Source: Kibdelosporangium banguiense (GTDB lineage Bacteria > Actinomycetota > Actinomycetes > Mycobacteriales > Pseudonocardiaceae). Taken from it: DNA of 64,000 nucleotides. The notes under the pieces are model-generated. The model was not told where the DNA came from, searched no databases, and worked only from the letters and a program-made list of their open reading frames with translations. Below, piece after piece: positions 16,296-23,856 of the stretch (positions within the stretch are counted from its first letter, which is position 1; every line of letters starts with the position of its first letter). Position numbers and translations under genes: made by a program. The stretch lies in assembly GCF_017876405.1 (NCBI RefSeq), contig NZ_JAGINW010000001.1:7577203-7641202 (forward strand), read 5' to 3'.

Positions 16296-17383
16296 TAGTG
16301 TCCCGAGTCGTTAATTCGTAGGCAGTAGGCTGCTAGTGTTTCGAGGATCTCGTCGGCGGTCTTGGTCCACACGAATGGTTTCGGGTCTTTGTTCCATTCG
16401 TTGATCCAGACGCGAACATCGCGTTCGAGCTCGACGACGCTGCGATGAGCGGAGCGGCGCAGCTTGCGCCTGGTCAGCTCGGCGAACCAGCGTTCCACCA
16501 AGTTCAGCCAGGACCCGCTGGTGGGGGTGAAGTGCAGTTGGAACCGTGGGTGGCGCAGCAGCCACTTCTTGACCTCAGGGGTCTTGTGGGTGCCGTAGTT
16601 GTCGCAGACCAGGTGCAGATCCAGCTCGGCCGGCACGGCTTTGTCGATCGTTTTCAGGAAGCGCAGGAACTCTTGGTGGCGATGGCGGCGGTGGTGCTCG
16701 GCGATCACCGAGCCGCTGTCCAGGTCCAGCGCGGCGAACAAGCTGGTAGTGCCGTGCCGGACATAGTCGTGGGTCATCCGCGCCGGGGTGGTGGGCATGA
16801 TCGGCAGGATCGGTGCGGTGCGATCCAGCGCCTGCATCTGGGATTTCTCATCGACACAGAGCACCAGCGCGTTCGTCGGCGGGTCCAGATACAACCCGAC
16901 GATATCCCGGACCTTCTCGATGAACTGCGGATCGGTGGACAGCTTCCACGTCTGCACCAGGTGCGGCTTCAAGCCGAAAGCCCGCCAGATCCGCGAGATC
17001 GCCGACTGCGACATGTCCGTGGCCGCCGCCATCGACCGCGTCGACCAATGCGTGTCATTGCGCGGTGGCTTCTGCTCCAGCGTCGCGGTGATCACCCGCT
17101 CGACCTGCTCGTCACTGATCGTGCGCGGCGCCCCCGGCCGCGGCTCATCGGTCAACCCCTCCAACCGATCCCGCACAAACCGCGCCCGCCACTTACGCAC
17201 CGTCTCCCGCGACACCCCCAGAATCTCGGCAATCTCGCTGTTCGACCGATCTTTCGCACACTCCAGCACAATCCGCGACCGCAACGCCAACGCCTGCGCG
17301 GTCATACGACGACGCGTCCAGCCCGTCAGAACCCGACGCTCCTCATCGGACAGTTCCAGCGGCACAGGCTTCGGACTCGGCAT
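16295..17383 (-). CDS. IS630 family transposase (central element)
   Basis: 362 aa with one N-terminal HTH (NSEIAEILGVSRETVRKWRAR) and a DDE_3 domain carrying VLCVDEKSQ, HLVCDNYGTHKT and SWLNLVERWF. Clearly related to, but different from, the outer transposases, with a shorter N terminus. The TAG stop is formed by the CTAG target site itself, so the terminal codon depends on the insertion junction. Confidence 0.95.
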   Translation of the reverse strand: MPSPKPVPLELSDEERRVLTGWTRRRMTAQALALRSRIVLECAKDRSNSEIAEILGVSRETVRKWRARFVRDRLEGLTDEPRPGAPRTISDEQVERVITATLEQKPPRNDTHWSTRSMAAATDMSQSAISRIWRAFGLKPHLVQTWKLSTDPQFIEKVRDIVGLYLDPPTNALVLCVDEKSQMQALDRTAPILPIMPTTPARMTHDYVRHGTTSLFAALDLDSGSVIAEHHRRHRHQEFLRFLKTIDKAVPAELDLHLVCDNYGTHKTPEVKKWLLRHPRFQLHFTPTSGSWLNLVERWFAELTRRKLRRSAHRSVVELERDVRVWINEWNKDPKPFVWTKTADEILETLAAYCLRINDSGH

Positions 17384-17428
17384 CCACCCAGTCTAGTCAA
17401 CTGCCTAGAAACTTACGACTCGACACAC
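16298..17428 (-). mobile_element. Second IS630-family element (1131 bp), central
   Basis: Distinct from the flanking copies. Terminal repeats: GTGTCCCGAGTCGT at the left and GTGTGTCGAGTCGT (inverted) at the right. It abuts both outer elements directly at shared CTAG sites. Confidence 0.9.
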
Positions 17429-17430
17429 TA

Positions 17431-18853
17431 GTGTGCCGCGCCTGAGGTTTCGAGTTTAAGTAGTTATGTTGTTTTGGTGTGGGTAGGTGGAGTGATCTTG
17501 GCGAGGTAGTCGGCGAGGGAGTTGAGGATCTCGTCGGCGGTCTTGGTCCAGGTGAACGGTTTCGGGTCCTGGTTCCAGGTGTCGATCCATTCCTTGATGG
17601 CTTTTTCCAGGGCTGCGACGGAGGTGTGCACGCCGCGGCGGATGAGTTTGTCGGTCAGCAGGCCGAACCAGCGCTCTACTTGGTTCATCCACGAGGAACC
17701 GGTCGGGGTGAAGTGGATGCGGAACCGGGGGTGTTTGCTCAGCCAGGTCTTGATCTCAGGGGTGTTGTGCGTGCCGTAGTTGTCACACACCAGATGCACC
17801 TCGAGTTCGGCTGGCACGGCCTTGTCGATGGTGATGAGGAACTTCTTGAATTCCACCGCGCGGTGGCGGCGGTGCAGTTCGCTGATGACGGTGCCGTCGG
17901 TGATGTTGAACGCGGCGAACAGGCTGGTGATGCCGTGCCGCAGGTAGTCGTGGGTGCGGCGCTCGGGTGTGCCGGGCATCATCGGCAGGACCGGCTGGGA
18001 GCGGTCCAGCGCCTGGATCTGCGCCTTCTCATCGACACACAACACCACCGCCCGCTCCGGCGGATTGTGATACAGGCCAACGACATCCACGACTTTCTCC
18101 ACGAACTGCGGATCGGTCGACAGCTTGAACGAGTCCTGCAGATGCGGCTTGAGATCGAACTTGCGCCAGATCCGCCCGATCGTGGACTTGGACAACCCGG
18201 TGCGGGCAGCCATCGACGCGCGCGACCAGTGCGTGTCGCGGCCCGGCGTGGACTCCAACGTCGCCACCACGACATCCTCCACCCGATCAAGCAGGATGGA
18301 CGGTGGCCGCCCCGGACGAGGCTCGTCGAGCAGACCCTCCAGGCGGGTGGCGACAAACCGGGAGCGCCAGCGGTTGACCGTCGACTGGCCCACCCTCAAC
18401 TCGGCGGCGACCTGTTTATTCGTCCCGCCCCGCGCGCAGGCCAGCACGATCTTCGCGCGCATCGCCAACGACTGCGTGGTCTTGGCTCGCCGCGCCCAGC
18501 GCGTCAACTGCGCGTGTTCGGCCTCGCTGAGCACCAAATCGGGTTTCTGCCGGCCCGGCCGTGGCTGATCGGCCAGGCCCGCCAACCGATCAGCCGCGAA
18601 CCGGGACCGCCACTTGCCCACCGTCATCGTGGTCAACCCCAAACCGGCGGCCACCGCGGTATTCGATGCCCCGCCAGCACACGCCAGAACTATCCGCGCT
18701 CGCTCGGTCAAACGTGGCCGGGCCTCATCCTCCGCCCAGCGCAGCAACTCCGAACGCTCCACATCGGACAACACGATCTCCATAGCCCGCGGACCACGAT
18801 GCGACATAGAAACACCCTACAGAACTACACTCAAGATTTCAGGCGCAGGACAC
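17431..18853 (-). mobile_element. IS630-family insertion sequence, copy 2 (1423 bp)
   Basis: Same element as copy 1 in opposite orientation, with the same ends and length. It borders unique DNA at the CTAG at 18853-18856. Confidence 0.9.
17464..18807 (-). CDS. IS630 family transposase (copy 2)
   Basis: 447 aa, identical in sequence to the copy 1 transposase, with the same duplicated HTH and DDE_3 domains. Absence of divergence points to very recent transposition or gene conversion. Confidence 0.95.
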   Translation of the reverse strand: MSHRGPRAMEIVLSDVERSELLRWAEDEARPRLTERARIVLACAGGASNTAVAAGLGLTTMTVGKWRSRFAADRLAGLADQPRPGRQKPDLVLSEAEHAQLTRWARRAKTTQSLAMRAKIVLACARGGTNKQVAAELRVGQSTVNRWRSRFVATRLEGLLDEPRPGRPPSILLDRVEDVVVATLESTPGRDTHWSRASMAARTGLSKSTIGRIWRKFDLKPHLQDSFKLSTDPQFVEKVVDVVGLYHNPPERAVVLCVDEKAQIQALDRSQPVLPMMPGTPERRTHDYLRHGITSLFAAFNITDGTVISELHRRHRAVEFKKFLITIDKAVPAELEVHLVCDNYGTHNTPEIKTWLSKHPRFRIHFTPTGSSWMNQVERWFGLLTDKLIRRGVHTSVAALEKAIKEWIDTWNQDPKPFTWTKTADEILNSLADYLAKITPPTHTKTT

Positions 18854-18903
18854 TAGATCATCCCGGTGGTCCGGTCATCCGGATGTTCGATCCTTGCCGG
18901 CTC

Positions 18904-21171
18904 CTATTTGTGGCAGGGCACTTCTTTGTTCGTGTTCGCGGGCGGGAGTGGCGTTCGCAGGTCGACGACCAGCGTGAACTTGTTGTTGGTCTCCACGGTC
19001 TCGGCGACGGCGTTGTCCGGGTCGACGGCCACGGTGACCTTCAGCACCCGGTTGAGATACCGGTTGTCCGGATCGATGAAGGTGTCGATCCAGTCTCCCG
19101 GCTGGCCGAGCTGGGAGAAACCCCAGTCGCGCGATCGGCCGACGTCGGTGGTCAGCCGCAGTTTGTTCGCGGGCATCGCCGTTCCGGTCGCACTGGTCCA
19201 CCCGATCGTGAACCACATGTCCACGTCCCATGTGCCGTTGCTGCCGCTGCGGAGGAAGCAGTGGCCGCCGTTGAGCGGGCCCACGGTGAAATCGCCTGCC
19301 GGCGGTTTGTTGAAGGTGGCCGACACGGTCTTGTTCGCGTCCATCACGACCGTGCAGCCCTGGTTGCCTGCGCAGGCTCCTCCCCAGCTGACGAACTTCG
19401 CGTCGGTGTCCGGCTGGGCGGTCAGCGTGATGGACTGTCCTTTGTCGACATCCGTCTTGCAGGTCGGCGGGCAGGCGATCCCGGTGCCGGTCACTTTCCC
19501 GTGACTCGGCGTGGTCACGGTGAGCCGGACCTTCGGCACCGGGCTGACCTGCACGGTCGCCGACGCCATGGCCTGCTGGTCGTCGGGCATGGTGGCCTGG
19601 ACGCTCACCTGATAGGTCCTTGCGGCCGTCCACTTGTGCGTCACGGTGGCGCCGGAGCCTTGCTGACCGTCACCGAAATCCCAATGCGCGCTGCGAGGCG
19701 TGACGCCGTCGGTGGTGTCCACCCGGAGGGTGACGTCCTCATTGGCTGTCGGGTTGGCTTTGGACAGCGTGATCCGCAGTACGGGCTTCACCGGTGGCGG
19801 ATTGTCCGAGGGCGGGTCCAGCGGCGGCGGATTACCCTGCTGGGGCGGTGGATTGCCCTGCTGAGGGGGCGGATTTCCTTGCTGGGGCGGTGGATTCTGG
19901 ATCGGCGGCGGTTGCTGCTGGTCGGGCGGTTGCTGACTCGGTGGTTGCTGGCTGGGCGGTGGTTCGGACGGCGGCACGGGCTGGGTGGGCGGATTGGGCT
20001 GCGGCTGGACGGGCGCCGGATCGCCGGGCTGTTGCACCAGGCCTTTCCTGGGGTCGGCCGGGTCGTACTTGGCGGCTCTCAGCACGGATCCGTCGAACTG
20101 GATGACGCCCGCGCGTTCGCTGCCGGGATCGTTGAAGAAGACCTTGCCGTCCCGGGTCAGCAGCTGGAACCGGGTGGACGGGGTGAGAACCTGGGTCCGC
20201 TGGGCGGCTTTGGTGGTCAGGTCGACGATCCAGACCTGGCCGGTGGTGTAGTCGGGGACGAAAAGCCGGTTGTCCGCCTCGATCGCGGCACCGAGCGTGC
20301 TGCCGCCGGTCAGCGGGATGGAGGTGTCGCACTTGCTCGCCTTGAGGTCGCAGATCGTGAGCACGCCACGAGATGCCACCACGTAGACCCGCTGGCTGTA
20401 CGGGGAACCGCTGATCTGCACGGGATCGCCCGGCCGCAGTTCCATGTCGAGGGTGTTGACGACCTCGCCGGAGTCGCTGTCGATCGTGACCGCTTTGCGG
20501 TCGTCGGTGTTGACGATGACCGGATTGCCACCGGCGAGGCTGAGGACACTTTGTCCCGGTTTGGTGACGCCGCGATGAGTGGTGCGATCCGCCCCGGCGA
20601 TGCGGGTCAGGTCGCCGGTGTTGCGGTCGACGATCCACAACCGCCCGGAATCGTCCACGGCGGCGGCGCCTGCGTTGATCTCCGCGCCGATCGAGAAAAG
20701 GTCACCCCGCAGCGCCAATGTCCGCGGATCGACGACCGCGAGGACACCGCGCTTGGTGTCCATTGTGTACAGATCGGTCGACGTGGCGAAGGCGGCGAGC
20801 CCGGCTCGCGCGTCCGGGACCGGGGCCGCGGTGGCGGTCATCGCGAAGGTGGCGCCGTCCACTCGTCGCACGGTTCCGGCGGTGCGGTCGATGGCGTACG
20901 CGTTGGATCCCTGTTGGACGACGTCGAGCAGATTGTTGGCGGCGGCCACCTGGACCTGCGCCATGACCTCGGTCGACGAGCCGTCCAGCAGCGTGACCTG
21001 CCCGACCTTCGTGGACGGTAACCAGGCCGCGCCGGTCAGCATCTGCACTGAGTGGGCCGGTGTCCCGTCGTCGATTCCCAGCAACGTCACGGCGGCAAGG
21101 CTCACCGCCGCGGCGCCTGCCGCGGCGATCCTTGGCCAGTACCGGCCCGCAGCCGAAAGATTTTTTCGCAC
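18904..21171 (-). CDS. Membrane-anchored surface protein: beta-propeller, Pro-rich linker, PKD, InlB-type repeat
   Basis: 755 aa from a GTG at 21171 (GGGGTG upstream); an in-frame ATG at 21255 or TTG at 21258 would add a basic 28-29 aa. One N-terminal membrane helix (IAAAGAAAVSLAAVTLLGI) precedes a seven-bladed-propeller-like domain with repeated LWIVDRNTGDL and VWIVDLTTKA strands. Then comes a Pro/Gln linker of about 90 residues with three exact QQGNPPP units, a PKD domain (HWDFGDGQQGSGATVTH), an InlB-like repeat (FVSWGGACAG) and a CARDB-like C-terminal beta-domain (VDPDNAVAETVETNNKF). Likely extracellular binding or scaffolding. The stop is 48 nt from the IS array. Confidence 0.8.
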   Translation of the reverse strand: MRKNLSAAGRYWPRIAAAGAAAVSLAAVTLLGIDDGTPAHSVQMLTGAAWLPSTKVGQVTLLDGSSTEVMAQVQVAAANNLLDVVQQGSNAYAIDRTAGTVRRVDGATFAMTATAAPVPDARAGLAAFATSTDLYTMDTKRGVLAVVDPRTLALRGDLFSIGAEINAGAAAVDDSGRLWIVDRNTGDLTRIAGADRTTHRGVTKPGQSVLSLAGGNPVIVNTDDRKAVTIDSDSGEVVNTLDMELRPGDPVQISGSPYSQRVYVVASRGVLTICDLKASKCDTSIPLTGGSTLGAAIEADNRLFVPDYTTGQVWIVDLTTKAAQRTQVLTPSTRFQLLTRDGKVFFNDPGSERAGVIQFDGSVLRAAKYDPADPRKGLVQQPGDPAPVQPQPNPPTQPVPPSEPPPSQQPPSQQPPDQQQPPPIQNPPPQQGNPPPQQGNPPPQQGNPPPLDPPSDNPPPVKPVLRITLSKANPTANEDVTLRVDTTDGVTPRSAHWDFGDGQQGSGATVTHKWTAARTYQVSVQATMPDDQQAMASATVQVSPVPKVRLTVTTPSHGKVTGTGIACPPTCKTDVDKGQSITLTAQPDTDAKFVSWGGACAGNQGCTVVMDANKTVSATFNKPPAGDFTVGPLNGGHCFLRSGSNGTWDVDMWFTIGWTSATGTAMPANKLRLTTDVGRSRDWGFSQLGQPGDWIDTFIDPDNRYLNRVLKVTVAVDPDNAVAETVETNNKFTLVVDLRTPLPPANTNKEVPCHK

Positions 21172-21413
21172 GACACCCCGTCTGGTTCTCCGACCCGCGC
21201 ACCCCGAGAATGCCCGACAGTCCCGGCGTTTTCCAGCCGCCGTCCGGGGTGTCATCAAAATGACACTTCGCAGCGTCGATCATTTCGCCGCCCGGAAAAT
21301 CAAGGCAGAGCGTGATACCAGCTCGGGAACAGTTTTTCACCCGATCGAGCGAATTCGTGACAGGTGTAAAACCGGAGTTGTGCCCCAAGGGGCGGACTTC
21401 CGGCCGGAAATTG

Positions 21414-22070
21414 TCACGCGTCGCGCGGCGTCACCAGACCGGACTCGTAGGCGAGGACCACAAGCTGGGCGCGATCCCGGGCGTGCAGCTTGACCATGGC
21501 CCGGTTGACGTGGGTCTTCGCGGTCATCGGGCTGATCGCCATGCGGTCGGCGATCTCGTCATTGGACAGGCCGTGGGCGACCAGGGTAACGGCCTCACGT
21601 TCACGGTTGGTCAATTCTTTCAGTGCTGCGCCGGTAGTCAGTGGCTGAGTGACATACCGGTTGATCAGTTTGCGAGTGATCGACGGAGCGAGCAGGGCGT
21701 CACCACGCGCGGCGACACGTACAGCGTGCAGAAAATCGTCCGGCTGGATGTCTTTGACAAGGAATCCGGTCGCGCCCGCGCGCAACGCGTTGAAGACATA
21801 TTCGTCCAGGCCATAGTTGGTCAGGATGACAACGTGCACCGTGGCCAAAGCAGGGTCTGCGGCGATGCGCCGAGTCGCCTCGATCCCGTCGATGACGGGC
21901 ATCTGAATGTCGATGAGCGCGATGTCAGGAAGGTGTTGCCGGACCAGGGCCAGGCACTCGCTGCCGTCGGCGGCCTCGGCCACAACCTCGATATCGTCCT
22001 CGATGTCAAGCAGCGCACGGAATCCACTGCGGATGAGCGGCTGATCGTCGACCAGCAGAACACGGATCAT
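21414..22070 (-). CDS. NarL/FixJ-type response regulator
   Basis: 218 aa: receiver domain with phospho-acceptor Asp in IALIDIQMP, conserved acidic pair LLVDDQP, and Lys in FLVKDI, then a LuxR helix-turn-helix (LTNREREAVTLVAHGLSNDE). The start ATG overlaps the stop of the upstream kinase gene (ATGA), so the pair is translationally coupled. Confidence 0.95.
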   Translation of the reverse strand: MIRVLLVDDQPLIRSGFRALLDIEDDIEVVAEAADGSECLALVRQHLPDIALIDIQMPVIDGIEATRRIAADPALATVHVVILTNYGLDEYVFNALRAGATGFLVKDIQPDDFLHAVRVAARGDALLAPSITRKLINRYVTQPLTTGAALKELTNREREAVTLVAHGLSNDEIADRMAISPMTAKTHVNRAMVKLHARDRAQLVVLAYESGLVTPRDA

Positions 22071-23185
22071 GACGTCTGGTCCACGGGAAGTTCAGCCTGG
22101 ACAGTGAAACCACCCTCGCTGCGCGGTGCCGCCCGCAGATGACCTCCGAGAGCGGTGACACGTTCACGCATCCCGAGCAGCCCGACCCCAGGCACCGGCG
22201 CACTGTCCGGCGTAGCGGTACCGTCATCGTCGACCTGAATAACCAAGGCGTCAGGCCGGTAGTCGATCCGGACAGACGCGGTAGCGGCGGCAGCGTGCCG
22301 AGCGATGTTGGTCAACGACTCCTGGACAATCCGGTAGGCAGTCCGCTCGACTGCGGCGGGCACGTCGTTCCGGTGTCCCTCGATCGTCAGCTTCGCGTCC
22401 AAGCCGGTAGTCCGGGCCCGTTGCACCAAGTCCGGAACATGGTCAAGCCCATGCGGCGGGTTCTTGTCGTCATCACGCAGCGCTTCCAAGGTCGCGCGCA
22501 GTTCCCGGGCCGCCTCACGACCGGCATCCCGGATGGCCAGCAAAGACTCCGGCACCTGTTCACCCCGCCGGTGAGCGAGGTGAACAGCGACCTCAGCCTG
22601 CAACTTGATCACAGAAATCTGATGCGTGAGCGAATCATGCAGTTCCCGCGCGATGTGCAGCCGTTCCTCGTCGGCACGCCGCCGCGCAGTCTCCTCACGC
22701 GTGCGCTCCGCCTCATCCGCCCGCCGCTCAGCCTGCCGCAGCGCCTCCCCAGCCGCCCCGGCAGCGATCAACCAAGCCAGCTCAAGAACATTCCGCGACT
22801 GCGTGAACGCCTCACCCACAGCCCAATCATGCGGAGAAACCAGGATCGCCAACGGAAGCACAGCCAGCATGACCACCGACCCCACCACAGTGACCAATCG
22901 ATGCCCCGCCCGCACCGCGGCATACACAGCAAACAAATACGCAATGACAGGCACATCAAACCCAACGGCCTGATAACCCAGCGCACCCAACCCAGTCACA
23001 GCCAAAACAACGACAGGCGCCCAACGACGAGCGCCCAGCGCAAGACCGCTACCCGTCAACAGCAAGTAACCCAACGGCGCCAGATCCGCCGAAGGGTGTT
23101 GTCCAGACAGCCCAGCGATCAACAAACTGGCGGCCACCCCGACGGCAATCACCCAGTCCCAGATGCCAACCCGTCCCTTACCCAT
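22067..23185 (-). CDS. Sensor histidine kinase, HisKA_3 (NarX/DesK-like)
   Basis: 372 aa. Five to six N-terminal membrane helices act as the sensor. A coiled-coil (ERRADEAERTREETARRRAD) leads into the dimerisation domain with the phospho-His in ARELHDSLTHQIS, then the HATPase domain (N box ESLTNIARHA, G box GVGLLGMRERV). Typical length and complete. Overlaps its regulator by 4 bp. Confidence 0.95.
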   Translation of the reverse strand: MGKGRVGIWDWVIAVGVAASLLIAGLSGQHPSADLAPLGYLLLTGSGLALGARRWAPVVVLAVTGLGALGYQAVGFDVPVIAYLFAVYAAVRAGHRLVTVVGSVVMLAVLPLAILVSPHDWAVGEAFTQSRNVLELAWLIAAGAAGEALRQAERRADEAERTREETARRRADEERLHIARELHDSLTHQISVIKLQAEVAVHLAHRRGEQVPESLLAIRDAGREAARELRATLEALRDDDKNPPHGLDHVPDLVQRARTTGLDAKLTIEGHRNDVPAAVERTAYRIVQESLTNIARHAAAATASVRIDYRPDALVIQVDDDGTATPDSAPVPGVGLLGMRERVTALGGHLRAAPRSEGGFTVQAELPVDQTS

Positions 23186-23403
23186 GCGCGCACCCTAGCC
23201 GGACAACCGCGCAGGTTCCTCCTACACACAGACGATCAGTCGCCTACCACAGTTGCAGTAGATCCCCGCCTCCTGCGACGCCTGCAGTAGTCACCTACAG
23301 CACGGACGGCAGCCCAAATTGTCTGCGCCTGCACAACGACTGCACGGGCCCCCAACGGACATCATCAGCAACATCGCACGATGAAAGAGAAGGAGAACCT
23401 CTC

Positions 23404-23784
23404 ATGTCCGTCCACCACATGGTCGCCACACACATCCTGGCCCAACCAACCAACGTCAGCGCATACACCATGACCGCCGGCCGCCTCTGGTCCCTGGTAG
23501 CGGCCCTGTCAGGCCTCACAGGCGTAATAATCGGCGCCCGCACACTAGCCCGCTCCAAAAAACGAACCACCACAGGCCGACGCGGCCCCATCACATCTCT
23601 AGCAACAGGAACAGCAGCCACAACCATCGGCGCACTGGTGATAGCCGCGGCAGAAGGCGGCCCCGGCACCGGCTACGGAATAGTCGGAGGCTACGTCGCA
23701 GTAGCAGTCGGCCTTACCGCCCTGCTCCTCGGCGGCCTGTCCCTAACCCGCCCCCGCCACACCACCCACCCAGACCGAAAGTGA
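23404..23784 (+). CDS. Small membrane protein, DUF6223-like
   Basis: 126 aa, with AAGGAG before the ATG. Three hydrophobic helices (LWSLVAALSGLTGVIIGA, LATGTAATTIGALVIAAA, VGGYVAVAVGLTALLLGG) with intervening Gly-rich loops. The SAYTMTAGRLWSLVAAL region resembles the actinobacterial DUF6223 family from memory. Divergent from the two-component kinase; a target of that system is a reasonable guess, but only from position. Confidence 0.72.
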   Translation: MSVHHMVATHILAQPTNVSAYTMTAGRLWSLVAALSGLTGVIIGARTLARSKKRTTTGRRGPITSLATGTAATTIGALVIAAAEGGPGTGYGIVGGYVAVAVGLTALLLGGLSLTRPRHTTHPDRK

Positions 23785-23856
23785 AGGCGCGGCGAGCGGG
23801 CCGGAGCGGGAAGCGAGCCCGGTGACCGAACTGAAGGTCCGCCGAGCCTCGGTCAG

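Larger units (their letters stand above)
14870..18856. repeat. Inverted pair of identical IS630 copies enclosing a third IS630 element
   Basis: The four junctions are all CTAG: 14870-14873, 16295-16298, 17428-17431 and 18853-18856. The outer arms (1423 bp each) appear to be inverted copies of one another; the junction regions and encoded proteins match exactly where compared. IS630 elements duplicate a TA target and many prefer CTAG, so neighbouring elements share one TA. The array replaces the N-terminal part of the ABC-F gene. Confidence 0.9.

Noticed and set aside
19832..19940. Short tandem DNA repeats that could suggest a CRISPR or satellite
   Set aside because: They encode the QQGNPPP linker in frame inside the surface protein; no spacers or cas genes.
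17479..21021. 1180-aa open frame on the plus strand
   Set aside because: It runs antisense through a transposase and then the propeller/PKD gene; composition is Arg/Gly/His-rich with no domain, a typical GC-rich shadow frame.
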